This document shows, one piece after another, positions 1-7,590 of a stretch of DNA of 18,573 nucleotides. Location of the stretch: NCBI GenBank assembly GCA_023416855.1, contig JAEZGU010000238.1, forward strand, positions 1 through 18,573, given 5' to 3'. Position numbers and translations under genes: made by a program. This DNA comes from Bacillota bacterium. Lineage in GTDB: Bacteria; Bacillota; Clostridia; Tissierellales; Sedimentibacteraceae. The notes under the pieces were generated by a model. It did not search any database and had not been told where the DNA came from. It saw nothing but the letters and a program-made list of their open reading frames with translations. Each line of letters begins with the position of its first letter. Position 1 is the first letter of the stretch.

Positions 1-1963
1 GGTAAAGGGCCAACAAAAGTCCTGCTAAAACTCCTAACACACCACCAAAAAACATAATAGGTTTTAGTTCTCTTCCGATAAAGTCATTGGCTAAATCAAC
101 AAGCTCATCATCATTTAGTTTATTTAAATTATCAGCTGCAATTACTTTTATTGAATCTTTTAAAATAATATCAGTATTTTTTATTGCATATGAGCGTAAG
201 TAATCAGAGCTGCTTTTTGCTATATTGTCAATTTCATTCAATTGATTAACAGTTGTGCTCAGCTTAATATTTTTCAAATTACTTATATAATTATCATAAC
301 CCTTAAGTAATTCTTGGTTAATTATTGATACATTAGTATTATCTAAAGATATTTTTAAACTTTCTGCTATATTATTTATTTGATTGCAAATCCATTTTTT
401 GATTGTAGCCATGTTGTTTTTCATCAAAAAGATAATATATTTGTTTAGATTATGAGAAAGCTCAATAACTTTGTCCTTATCAAATAAGTTTCCTATTTCT
501 TCAGATAAGATATTATCTAAATATAAAGACAATTTTTTTGATAAGAAATTTTCCAATTGTTGAGCTGAATACAAATTCTTAATAAAACTTATTAACACTT
601 CTTCTGAAGGTAAAGCAATAAATTTGCTTACTTTAATTTCGTTTATATATGAAATAGAAGTATTCAAAATACCTTTAAAATTATTATTTAAATACGATAC
701 AATAGTTTCAGTGCACCAGTGGGGTGTTAGACCATTATTTTCAAGCTCGCTAACAATTTCACCTACAGTTATGTCATTGAGTAATTTAATTGCTTTATTG
801 CTTATGTAACTACCTAATTTCTCAGGTTCTGAAATACTTTCAATATAATCAACTAATTTATCAATGATTGAGTATTTTTTACTTAAATCTTTTAAGTAAG
901 TGTTTTTAATAGTAAAAAGAAGCTTTGCTTTTAATCCGTCTGATTCATTTATAACTTCATCAATGGAATCAATTAATAATCTGTCTATTGCATTGTTGTT
1001 TTCTTTTATCCAGTTTATAATTTTTTCAGTAACACTGGGTATAGATTCAATTATATAAAGCTTAAGACTTTCTTCAAAATTATTGTCTAACAGTTCGAAA
1101 ATTGACTTATCAATTCTTTTTCCGTATGCAAAAATAGATGTAAACAGCTTGAATATAAATTCAATGCCTTTATCAGAGTTTATGTATGCTAATACTTTAT
1201 TATCGATCTTATTGATTACACTGTCATTTAAATTTATAATTTCACAGATTTTTTTATTAAGCAATATGTTACCTGATTGTTGTATTGCCTTATCAATCCC
1301 AGTTAAATGAACTATTTTCTTAAGCTCAGCATCATCAAGGTTAATAATTAGTTCACTTATAGCATTAGTTACATTTGAAACTACGAGCTGTGAAGTGTTT
1401 TCATCTAATATATTGTTTAAAGTTAGGCTCAAGTTTTCATCATATAGTGACAATAGCAAGTTCTCAACAATTAATTCATTTTTTTCAAACAAATCAAGCA
1501 TAGAACTATAAAAAAACTCACTTATGGAGTTTAATTGATTTTCATTTAAAAAATTCTTCACATTAATGTGTTTTGCCATCAATTCCAATATAGTAGCTGA
1601 GTTATCTGTTATTAAATTATGAACAAAATTATTTGTTTCATCAGTTATAATTTTTTCCCATGTATAATTTCCAACTGCATCTTTAATACATGTGTCATAA
1701 AAATCAGCAGCTAATTTTTCAAATTGAATTTTGAAATTATCATCGCTTAATATTTCTTGAAGCTTGTTTTTATTTATTATGTCATTTTCAACCATGGAGC
1801 TTAAGTTATCAATAAACTCTCCTCGAGTTTTCTTTATGACACCGCCAATTTTTAAAGGCGTATACTCTTTAAAAAGCATATTGATTGCATAATCGTTTGT
1901 TATATAGCCGGAAGCTCCGCCCAATATTGCTTGAACTATGTAATTTAACACAATTTCGTTCAT
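1..1963 (-). CDS. DUF445 family membrane protein, long form (C-terminus cut by window edge)
   Basis: The frame stays open from an ATG at 1963 to the window edge, giving 654 complete codons. AAGGAAGGG at 1971-1979 sits 7 nt upstream and fixes the start. The N-terminus is hydrophobic and carries GASGYITNDYAINMLF (about residues 16-31), followed by P-x-K-I-G-G and an R-E pair. This is the signature of DUF445 (the YheB family). The visible end has a second family feature, REL-x-PI followed by a glycine-rich hydrophobic helix, so both ends look membrane-embedded with a long helical, charged middle. That middle makes it far longer than the roughly 380-residue Bacillus YheB. Molecular function is unknown; YheB has been linked to the spore or cell envelope only loosely. 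It appears monocistronic and diverges from the EF-G-like gene. Confidence 0.85.
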   Translation of the reverse strand, partial: MNEIVLNYIVQAILGGASGYITNDYAINMLFKEYTPLKIGGVIKKTRGEFIDNLSSMVENDIINKNKLQEILSDDNFKIQFEKLAADFYDTCIKDAVGNYTWEKIITDETNNFVHNLITDNSATILELMAKHINVKNFLNENQLNSISEFFYSSMLDLFEKNELIVENLLLSLYDENLSLTLNNILDENTSQLVVSNVTNAISELIINLDDAELKKIVHLTGIDKAIQQSGNILLNKKICEIINLNDSVINKIDNKVLAYINSDKGIEFIFKLFTSIFAYGKRIDKSIFELLDNNFEESLKLYIIESIPSVTEKIINWIKENNNAIDRLLIDSIDEVINESDGLKAKLLFTIKNTYLKDLSKKYSIIDKLVDYIESISEPEKLGSYISNKAIKLLNDITVGEIVSELENNGLTPHWCTETIVSYLNNNFKGILNTSISYINEIKVSKFIALPSEEVLISFIKNLYSAQQLENFLSKKLSLYLDNILSEEIGNLFDKDKVIELSHNLNKYIIFLMKNNMATIKKWICNQINNIAESLKISLDNTNVSIINQELLKGYDNYISNLKNIKLSTTVNQLNEIDNIAKSSSDYLRSYAIKNTDIILKDSIKVIAADNLNKLNDDELVDLANDFIGRELKPIMFFGGVLGVLAGLLLALY

Positions 1964-1991
1964 TTTATTTCCCTTCCTTAAATCTTGAGAA

Positions 1992-2020
1992 ATTATACCA
2001 CTTAGTTGTATAAAATGCAA
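1992..2020 (-). promoter_or_regulatory. Predicted sigma-A promoter of the DUF445 gene
   Basis: On the minus strand, TTGCAT (2015-2020) and TATAAT (1992-1997) are separated by 17 nt. The -10 is perfect and the spacing ideal. Transcription would start about 20 nt before the ribosome-binding site. Confidence 0.6.
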
Positions 2021-2114
2021 ACAATGTAAATTATTCTGCAAAACACAAAAATACATGCTCACATATTTATTATTTGTATAAATTAGACAAAAAAGTCACA
2101 TAATTAAAATTATA

Positions 2115-2143
2115 TTGATTTATAGGTATTTTTAATGTAAAAT
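2115..2143 (+). promoter_or_regulatory. Predicted sigma-A promoter of the EF-G-like gene
   Basis: TTGATT (2115-2120) and TAAAAT (2138-2143) have a 17-nt spacer. The expected start near 2150 leaves a leader of about 33 nt ending in TAGGAGG at 2167-2173, 10 nt before the ATG. Confidence 0.55.
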
Positions 2144-2183
2144 ATTATTAATTAGCTTGAATCTATTAGGAGGAACATAGTAA

Positions 2184-4205
2184 ATGAAAACGTATATCAC
2201 TGACCAAATTAGAAACGTTGCCTTAATTGGCCACAGTAGTTGTGGCAAAACATCATTAATCGAAGCGCTTTTATACGGCACTAATGTTATTAATCGTATG
2301 GGCAAAGTTGAAGACGGAAATACAGTTTCCGATTTCGATAAAGAAGAAAAAGACCGACAAGTTTCTATCAGCACATCAATCATACCTGTAGAGTATGATA
2401 ATACTAAAATTAATTTTCTTGACACTCCTGGATATTTTGATTTCGTAGGGGAGGTTTATGGAGCATTAAGAGTTGCAAGCAGCGCTGTAATAGTTATCGA
2501 TGCAAGTTCAGGTATTGAAGTTGGAACTGAAAAAGCATGGAAATATGCAGAGTATAGAAATTTACCAAGAGTTATTATGGTTAATAAAATGGACAAGGAA
2601 AACATTAAATTCGATGATTTACTTGAAAATTTAAGAGAAGCTTTTGGCAAAAAAGTTGTACCATTTGTTATTCCACTTGGTAAAGGTGACAACTATGACG
2701 GATACATGGATATTTTAGCAAGACAATGTTACATAAATTCAAAACCTGTTGAAACTCTGCCTGATACTGCAGAAAAGGCAGAAAAATTCAGATCAATGCT
2801 AATGGAATCAGTTGCTGAAACTGATGAAGAAATGCTTGAAAAGTACTTTGAAGGTGAAGAATTCTCGGATGAAGAAATACATTCAGGATTAAAAAAAGCA
2901 GTATTAGCTGGTGAATTGGTTCCTGTAGTTTTAGGCGCTGCGACTAAAGGCTTAGGAGCAGATTTGTTACTAAATGTTATCAAAGAATATATGCCAACAG
3001 AAAAAGATTCAGAAGAAGTAAACTGTGAAGCTTCGGCACCTTTATCATCATTTGTATTTAAAACAATCGTTGACCCATTTGTTGGTAAGATTACATTGTT
3101 TAAAGTTATGTCCGGAGTTATGAAAAAAGACACAGATATATATAATCCAAGAAACCAAGAAACAGAAAGATTAGGAAATGTGTTCTTGCTAAGAGGAAAA
3201 GAACAGCTTGAAGTTCCTGAAATTCATGCAGGTGACATTGGAGCAACATCTAAACTTCAATATTTTAATACAGGAGATACTATTTCTTTGAAAGCAAGTC
3301 CAAAAGAATATGAAGGAATAGATTTTCCAAAACCTTGCTACTTTATGGCAGTAAGTGCTAAGACAAAAGATAATGATGAAAAAGTTGGTTTAGGTCTTCA
3401 TAAACTTAATGAAGAAGATCCAACCTTTACAATAGAAAGAAACGTAGAAACAAAAGAGCAAGTAATAGGCGGACAAGGAAATATCCAATTAGAAGTTATA
3501 GCAAGCAAGTTGAAAAACAACTTTAAAGTAGAAGTTAATCTTACACCTCCTAAAGTTGCATATAGAGAAACTATAAAGGGTAAATCTGATGTTCAAGGTA
3601 AACACAAGAAACAATCCGGTGGAGCAGGTCAATATGGTGACGTTCATATTAGATTTGAACCAGCTCAAGAGGAATTTGTATTTACTGAAGAAATATTTGG
3701 TGGTTCAGTTCCAAGAAACTATATCCCTGCTGTAGAAAAGGGACTTAGAGAATGCTTAGAAAAAGGTGTATTAGCAGGATGTAAGGTTGTTGGTATTAAA
3801 GCTACATTGTATGATGGTTCATATCATGATGTTGACTCTAATGAAATGGCATTTAAAATAGCTGCATCATTGGCTTTTAAGAAGGGTATGCAAGAAGCCA
3901 AACCAATTCTACTTGAACCTGTTGCAAAAGTTGAAATCAGTATCCCTGACGAATACTTAGGTGATATTATGGGTGACATGAACAAGAGAAGAGGAAAAAT
4001 TCTTGGTATGGAACAGCAAGCAGACGGAAGCCAATTAGTTATGGCAGAAGCTCCGATGGCTGAAATGTACACGTATGCAATCGAGCTTAAATCCATGACT
4101 CAGGCAAGAGGAAGCTTCACTATGGAATTCCTAAGATACGATGAAATGCCTGTGAATATGGCTGAAAAAGTAATAGCAGATTACAAAGCAAAAAATGAAA
4201 ATTAA
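2184..4205 (+). CDS. EF-G-like translational GTPase (EF-G paralogue)
   Basis: This 673-residue protein has the full EF-G architecture. The G domain shows G1 GHSSCGKT (16-23), G3 DTPGYFDF (80-87) and G4 NKMD (134-137); domain II follows, then domain IV with the QSGGAGQYG loop and a C-terminal domain V. It is slightly shorter than housekeeping EF-G (about 690-700). Its G1 lacks the GHIDAGKT form, and the G3 catalytic histidine of DTPGH is replaced by tyrosine. Both changes are typical of the second EF-G-like clade of Firmicutes and Thermus (EF-G-2 type), so it is probably not the main translocase. It is not in a str operon: no S7, S12 or Tu gene is adjacent. It ends at a hairpin shared with the convergent oxidase gene. 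Its ribosomal role is inferred from the family only. Confidence 0.9.
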   Translation: MKTYITDQIRNVALIGHSSCGKTSLIEALLYGTNVINRMGKVEDGNTVSDFDKEEKDRQVSISTSIIPVEYDNTKINFLDTPGYFDFVGEVYGALRVASSAVIVIDASSGIEVGTEKAWKYAEYRNLPRVIMVNKMDKENIKFDDLLENLREAFGKKVVPFVIPLGKGDNYDGYMDILARQCYINSKPVETLPDTAEKAEKFRSMLMESVAETDEEMLEKYFEGEEFSDEEIHSGLKKAVLAGELVPVVLGAATKGLGADLLLNVIKEYMPTEKDSEEVNCEASAPLSSFVFKTIVDPFVGKITLFKVMSGVMKKDTDIYNPRNQETERLGNVFLLRGKEQLEVPEIHAGDIGATSKLQYFNTGDTISLKASPKEYEGIDFPKPCYFMAVSAKTKDNDEKVGLGLHKLNEEDPTFTIERNVETKEQVIGGQGNIQLEVIASKLKNNFKVEVNLTPPKVAYRETIKGKSDVQGKHKKQSGGAGQYGDVHIRFEPAQEEFVFTEEIFGGSVPRNYIPAVEKGLRECLEKGVLAGCKVVGIKATLYDGSYHDVDSNEMAFKIAASLAFKKGMQEAKPILLEPVAKVEISIPDEYLGDIMGDMNKRRGKILGMEQQADGSQLVMAEAPMAEMYTYAIELKSMTQARGSFTMEFLRYDEMPVNMAEKVIADYKAKNEN

Positions 4206-4216
4206 AGAATTATATC

Positions 4217-4241
4217 AAAGGAGCAGCAGTGCTGCTCCTTT
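4217..4241. terminator. Bidirectional hairpin between convergent genes
   Basis: An 11-bp perfect stem, AAAGGAGCAGC / GCTGCTCCTTT (4217-4227 with 4231-4241), has a 3-nt loop. Plus-strand readout continues TTTATTTATG and then a T-run at 4252-4257. Minus-strand readout continues into an A/T-rich stretch. It lies 12 nt after the EF-G-like stop and 8 nt after the oxidase stop, so it probably ends both transcripts. Confidence 0.75.
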
Positions 4242-4248
4242 ATTTATG

Positions 4249-5856
4249 TCATTTTTTATCTATTACTTTTAAAGGTCTCATCATATCATGGTCTTCATGC
4301 TCTAATATATGGCAATGCCATACATAATCACCTGTATAACCTTTGAAATGCATTGCTATGGTTGTTACTTCACCTGGATTTGTTCTTACAACGTCTTTTA
4401 AACCTTTTTCAAATTCTTCAGGTGGTGTAAGGGAATTTGGATCATAAATATAATTGCCATTTTCATCAAAATCCGCATCAGTAAATGGCTTTCTACCTAA
4501 TATTTCAAAGTTAATTAAATGAATATGAATTGGGTGAGGGAATTGAAAATGATTAGCAATATGCCATATTTCCACTGTATCCAACTCTACAATTTCTGTT
4601 GCAGGATCATGCCACATCTTGTTGTTTAGCAAATGCATAGTTCTGCCAAAATGGTCTGTACCTGAATCCAAATGCATAGTTCTTTCCTTGGAGCATAGGG
4701 ATGTGTTAATAGAATGATATGGGAATAAATTCTCAGGAACAGTACTGTCATCAGTGTCCTTAAGGGGGAGTGTCACCTTAAATTTCATTATGACACCTGT
4801 GTTTTCGTCGGCTTGTGGAGTGCCTCCCACGTTTAGCAATGTTATTTCCTGCCCTTCATATTTAGAAAAATCTATTACAACATCTATTCTTTCAGCAGGT
4901 TCCATAGTAATTTTTTCAACTTCAACAGGATGATGAAGCAATCCTAAATCAGTACCTATTTGACAGAAGGTACCTTCACTTAGTTTTAAATCATATCCTC
5001 TGAGGTTAGATGCATTTAATATTCTAAATCTGTATTTTCGTGGTTCCACTTTCAAATATGGCAAAAGCTTTCCGTTTACAGCTATAGTGTTTCCAAAGAA
5101 AAAAGAAGGTGTTGATGGTTTTGGGTATTCTACCGGTGGAGTTGCATTGTCCGGATAGAATAATGAGCCGTCCTCGTTAAAGGATTTATCCTGAATCATT
5201 ATAGGTATTTCATAATCACCATTTGGTAAATTTAATCTTTCTTCTAATTTGTCTCTAATTATATAAAAACCGGCTAAACCAGCATATACATTAAGGCGAG
5301 TTATACCTACTGCATGGTCATGATACCACAGTAAAGCTCCGGGTTGGTGATTTGTATATTCGTATACTTTTCTTGTGAATTTTGAACCGCAGGTTTCGTA
5401 GTTGCTGGTATACCATGCATCAGGATGACCATCACTGTCATCCTTTACTCTTGCACCATGCAAGTGGACAACTGTTCTAACATTTAAAGTATCTGCACAG
5501 TCATGGAGAGTATAATCAAGTGGTAATATATGTTCCGAGGGGAGCTTGTTTATCCATTCAACATTGACAGTGGTATCCTTATAAGCCTCAATAGTTGGTC
5601 CCGGGCAGGTTCCATTGTATCCCCAAACCTTTGTAAATGGAAAATCCCTATGAAACTTATGTTTAGTTTCTTTCATTACAATACTATAATAATTATCTCT
5701 TAGTTTTTTATGTTCACAAAAATGAACACTTAAATCATCAGGTACAGCAATTTCTGGTATTGGAAGTTGATCGACAAATTTTTTGTATGTAGAAGGGTCT
5801 GCAGGGTTTATTTTATGTTTTTCATTTTTTTCCAAAAATTCATCTATATATTCCAT
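4249..5856 (-). CDS. cotA: CotA-like multicopper oxidase (spore-coat laccase / bilirubin-oxidase type)
   Basis: This 535-residue protein has all four copper-binding segments: HLHG (131-134), WYHDH (177-181), HPIHIH (441-446) and WHCHILEH (513-520), followed by M525. The type 1 copper ligands are therefore H441, C515, H520 and axial M525; the other histidines build the T2/T3 trinuclear site. The stretch after WYHDHAVGITRLNVYAGLAG and the end EDHDMMRP closely resemble Bacillus CotA (513 residues). No signal peptide is visible, as in CotA, which is made in the mother cell and placed on the spore coat. The family oxidises phenolics, bilirubin or metals and reduces O2 to water. The start is set by AAGGATGT at 5863-5870. 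A candidate sigma-K promoter lies upstream. The symbol is by similarity; the substrate is unknown. Confidence 0.9.
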   Translation of the reverse strand: MEYIDEFLEKNEKHKINPADPSTYKKFVDQLPIPEIAVPDDLSVHFCEHKKLRDNYYSIVMKETKHKFHRDFPFTKVWGYNGTCPGPTIEAYKDTTVNVEWINKLPSEHILPLDYTLHDCADTLNVRTVVHLHGARVKDDSDGHPDAWYTSNYETCGSKFTRKVYEYTNHQPGALLWYHDHAVGITRLNVYAGLAGFYIIRDKLEERLNLPNGDYEIPIMIQDKSFNEDGSLFYPDNATPPVEYPKPSTPSFFFGNTIAVNGKLLPYLKVEPRKYRFRILNASNLRGYDLKLSEGTFCQIGTDLGLLHHPVEVEKITMEPAERIDVVIDFSKYEGQEITLLNVGGTPQADENTGVIMKFKVTLPLKDTDDSTVPENLFPYHSINTSLCSKERTMHLDSGTDHFGRTMHLLNNKMWHDPATEIVELDTVEIWHIANHFQFPHPIHIHLINFEILGRKPFTDADFDENGNYIYDPNSLTPPEEFEKGLKDVVRTNPGEVTTIAMHFKGYTGDYVWHCHILEHEDHDMMRPLKVIDKK

Positions 5857-5886
5857 TTAATCACATCCTTATATAATTTGATGATA

Positions 5887-5913
5887 TATAATATGAAATA
5901 CATAAGCTTTTGT
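5887..5913 (-). promoter_or_regulatory. Candidate sigma-K-type promoter of the CotA-like gene
   Basis: On the minus strand, CATATTATA (5887-5895) fits the sigma-K -10 form CATANNNTA. An AC dinucleotide inside CACA sits 16 nt upstream (5912-5913). No comparable sigma-A -35 is present. The site is 31 nt before the ATG. Short motifs in A/T-rich DNA arise by chance, so the CotA context carries much of the weight. Confidence 0.4.
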
Positions 5914-5948
5914 GATGAAGTTGGGTTATTAAGTTCTATTTCTCTTTC

Positions 5949-5977
5949 TTGCATTATTTGGAGGTATTATATATAAT
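5949..5977 (+). promoter_or_regulatory. Predicted sigma-A promoter of the phosphoesterase gene
   Basis: TTGCAT (5949-5954) and TATAAT (5972-5977) are separated by 17 nt. The start would fall near 5984, about 45 nt before the ATG. Confidence 0.55.
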
Positions 5978-6028
5978 ATATTACATTAAGATTGAGTATT
6001 AGTCATATTGACACTCGGAGGCAAGCTA

Positions 6029-6655
6029 ATGAAGTTATTAAAGGATAGCTATAAAAGGTTTTTATCCTTATTTAATTATCCTTATATCGAAAAAGAACTT
6101 TTGAATGATATGAAAGGACCACTTTTGTTGCATATAAGTGATACACCTGTAGATATCTATAATTATATACTAAGAATAATTAATATCATCAAACCACAAT
6201 ATATTATACATACAGGCGATATGGCAGATGATATTAAACTTGAGATTTATAAAAATAGAATTGATGATTATAATAAAGGGATTAAAAAGCTCATTAAGAT
6301 ATTAGAGGAAGATGAACTTTCTAAAATCTATTATGTATTAGGTAACCATGATAATTATGAAGCAGTTAGCAAATTGACTAAAAGAGGCGAGATTCTTTAT
6401 GAGGGAGTACTGTCAATAGAGGATTGCAATATTGCAGTCAATCATTATCACAAGGAGTATTCTAATAAGGTAGATTTTAATTTATATGGTCATAGCTTTG
6501 ATCCTAATCATTATGTAAAGAATGGAACAATTGGGCTGAATGGTACGTTGAATATTAATATAATTGACTTATCAAATAAAAAGGTGTTTCAAATAGAGTA
6601 TCCAATGAATACAAATGTTTCAAGACGTATGGAATTAAGAAAAATTGGTTTGTAA
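6029..6655 (+). CDS. Divergent calcineurin-like metallophosphoesterase
   Basis: I place the start at the ATG at 6029, giving 208 residues, because GGAGG at 6017-6021 lies 7 nt upstream. A TTG seven codons earlier is in frame but has no ribosome-binding site. The family blocks are recognisable: HISD (35-38), HTGDMADD (61-68), LGNHDN (104-109), NHYH (138-141) and YGHS (153-156). Motif I reads D-T-P instead of D-x-H, and motif V reads GHSF instead of GHxH. The two missing histidines are both ligands of the same metal site in this superfamily, while the other site (D64, N106, H139 or H141, H155) is intact. There is no signal peptide, so it is probably cytoplasmic. Substrate is unknown. It stands alone, converging on the peroxiredoxin gene. 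Confidence 0.75.
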   Translation: MKLLKDSYKRFLSLFNYPYIEKELLNDMKGPLLLHISDTPVDIYNYILRIINIIKPQYIIHTGDMADDIKLEIYKNRIDDYNKGIKKLIKILEEDELSKIYYVLGNHDNYEAVSKLTKRGEILYEGVLSIEDCNIAVNHYHKEYSNKVDFNLYGHSFDPNHYVKNGTIGLNGTLNINIIDLSNKKVFQIEYPMNTNVSRRMELRKIGL

Positions 6656-6663
6656 ATTATAAT

Positions 6664-6692
6664 AGAGCTGTAGCAATAATTGCTACAGCTCT
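6664..6692. terminator. Hairpin between phosphoesterase and peroxiredoxin genes
   Basis: A 12-bp perfect stem, AGAGCTGTAGCA / TGCTACAGCTCT (6664-6675 with 6681-6692), has loop ATAAT. It begins 8 nt after the phosphoesterase stop and contains the TAG stop of the convergent peroxiredoxin gene (6683-6685) in one arm. The T-tracts are poor on both sides (GTTTGA on plus, ATTATAATTT on minus), so termination strength is uncertain. Confidence 0.65.
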
Positions 6693-7393
6693 GTTTGAGA
6701 TTCGTCTGCTGCTGTATCCGGTGAAATTGGAACAAGGTCGCTATAGTCTTCATAGCAATAATACCATTGTAAGCATAGCATATCTGGGCTTGGTGAGATT
6801 GATGTTCTTTCTAAAAGACCCTCATATGTATAAGGAGCCGGTACAATTACCGGCTGTCCCGGCATCCAGTTTGCAGGTGTAGAAACCTTGTATTTGTCAG
6901 TTGTTTGTAGGGCATCAATTAACCTGAGAAGCTCATACATGTTTCTTCCGTTTGTTGCCGGGTATGTCAATATGGAACGTATTCTACGTGTGGGGTCTAT
7001 AATGAATACATCTCTTACGCTTGTTTCATATATTCTGTCCGGATTAACCATACCATACAGCCTTGAGACTTCTGCATCTCTGTCAGCTATGAGAGGAAAG
7101 GGTACTTCCATTCCGGTAAATTGTTGTATATTGTACAACCATGCTAAGTGTGCCGGGTTACTGTCTATGCTTATGCCTATAAGCTGCACATTTCTGCTTT
7201 CAAATTCGGGGTAAAGCTGTGTAAAAGCTATAAATTCGGAAGTACATACGGGTGTGAAATCTCCCGGATGTGAGAATAATAACACCCATTTTCCCACATA
7301 CTGTGACAATGTTATTACTCCTCGAGTTGTTATTGCAGTAAAGTCAGGTGCTATCCGACCTATGGAGAGACATTCTCTATTATTAGAAATCAT
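6683..7393 (-). CDS. Peroxiredoxin, Prx6 / archaeal 2-Cys type
   Basis: The chosen start is the ATG at 7393, with AGGAGG (7401-7406) exactly 7 nt upstream, giving 236 residues. The frame is open to 7645, but that 84-codon extension runs through a palindrome and is not family-like. The AhpC/TSA domain has the peroxidatic motif PGDFTPVCT with C50, and the matching arginine R127. The C-terminal 1-cysPrx domain contains C207 and C213. The C50/C207/C213 set and R127 match the numbering known for the Aeropyrum pernix peroxiredoxin, in which C213 resolves. It should reduce H2O2 and organic peroxides in the cytoplasm; the electron donor is not encoded nearby. Its coding sequence looks richer in G+C than its neighbours, which could reflect transfer or expression level. 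Confidence 0.92.
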   Translation of the reverse strand: MISNNRECLSIGRIAPDFTAITTRGVITLSQYVGKWVLLFSHPGDFTPVCTSEFIAFTQLYPEFESRNVQLIGISIDSNPAHLAWLYNIQQFTGMEVPFPLIADRDAEVSRLYGMVNPDRIYETSVRDVFIIDPTRRIRSILTYPATNGRNMYELLRLIDALQTTDKYKVSTPANWMPGQPVIVPAPYTYEGLLERTSISPSPDMLCLQWYYCYEDYSDLVPISPDTAADESQTEL

Positions 7394-7418
7394 ATAAAAT
7401 CCTCCTATATTTAACATT

Positions 7419-7482
7419 ATATCATACCTGAGCCGAGTGCAGCTCAAGCTAAGCTTGCATTGCCGAGGCGATGGCATGATAT
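7419..7482. repeat. Long imperfect palindrome upstream of the peroxiredoxin gene
   Basis: The arms start ATATCAT (7419-7425) and end ATGATAT (7476-7482). Further pairs are CC/GG, GCC/GGC (7432-7434 with 7467-7469), GCAG/TTGC, and CAAG/CTTG closing the loop CTAAG (7449-7453). Mismatches are clustered: TGA opposite GAT (7429-7431, 7470-7472) and GA opposite GA (7435-7436, 7465-7466). The interior is clearly more G+C-rich than the surrounding A/T-rich spacer. It lies between a TATAAT (minus strand, 7487-7492) and the peroxiredoxin ribosome-binding site, so it could be a structured 5' leader. It could equally be one copy of a dispersed palindromic repeat. No second copy was seen in this window. 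Confidence 0.7.
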
Positions 7483-7486
7483 ATGT

Positions 7487-7492
7487 ATTATA
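7487..7492 (-). promoter_or_regulatory. Possible -10 element of the peroxiredoxin gene
   Basis: A perfect TATAAT on the minus strand. A start 7 nt downstream (about 7480) would put the palindrome at the very 5' end of the transcript. No convincing -35 is found at 16-18 nt (ATAAAA at 17), so the call is weak. Confidence 0.35.
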
Positions 7493-7549
7493 TAATATGA
7501 TTAGATGTGTTTTATTGTGAGGAGTAATATAAAGATTAAGGAAAATTAA

Positions 7550-7579
7550 AAAGCTGTGGCAATTCATTACCACAGCTTT
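7550..7579 (-). terminator. Rho-independent terminator of tryptophanase gene
   Basis: The minus-strand stem AAAGCTGTGG / CCACAGCTTT (7570-7579 with 7550-7559) has a 10-nt loop and is followed by TTAATTTTCC. It lies 11 nt after the stop codon at 7591-7593. The plus-strand readout is followed by GTTTGTTATGTTT, so it may also block antisense transcription. Confidence 0.8.
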
Positions 7580-7590
7580 GTTTGTTATGT

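Noticed and set aside
624..1310. Short plus-strand frames inside 1-1963
   Set aside because: They lie opposite a continuous, recognisable DUF445 frame, have no ribosome-binding sites and resemble nothing known.
6008..6028. TTG start seven codons upstream for the phosphoesterase
   Set aside because: GGAGG at 6017-6021 would lie inside the coding sequence; it is well placed for the ATG at 6029.
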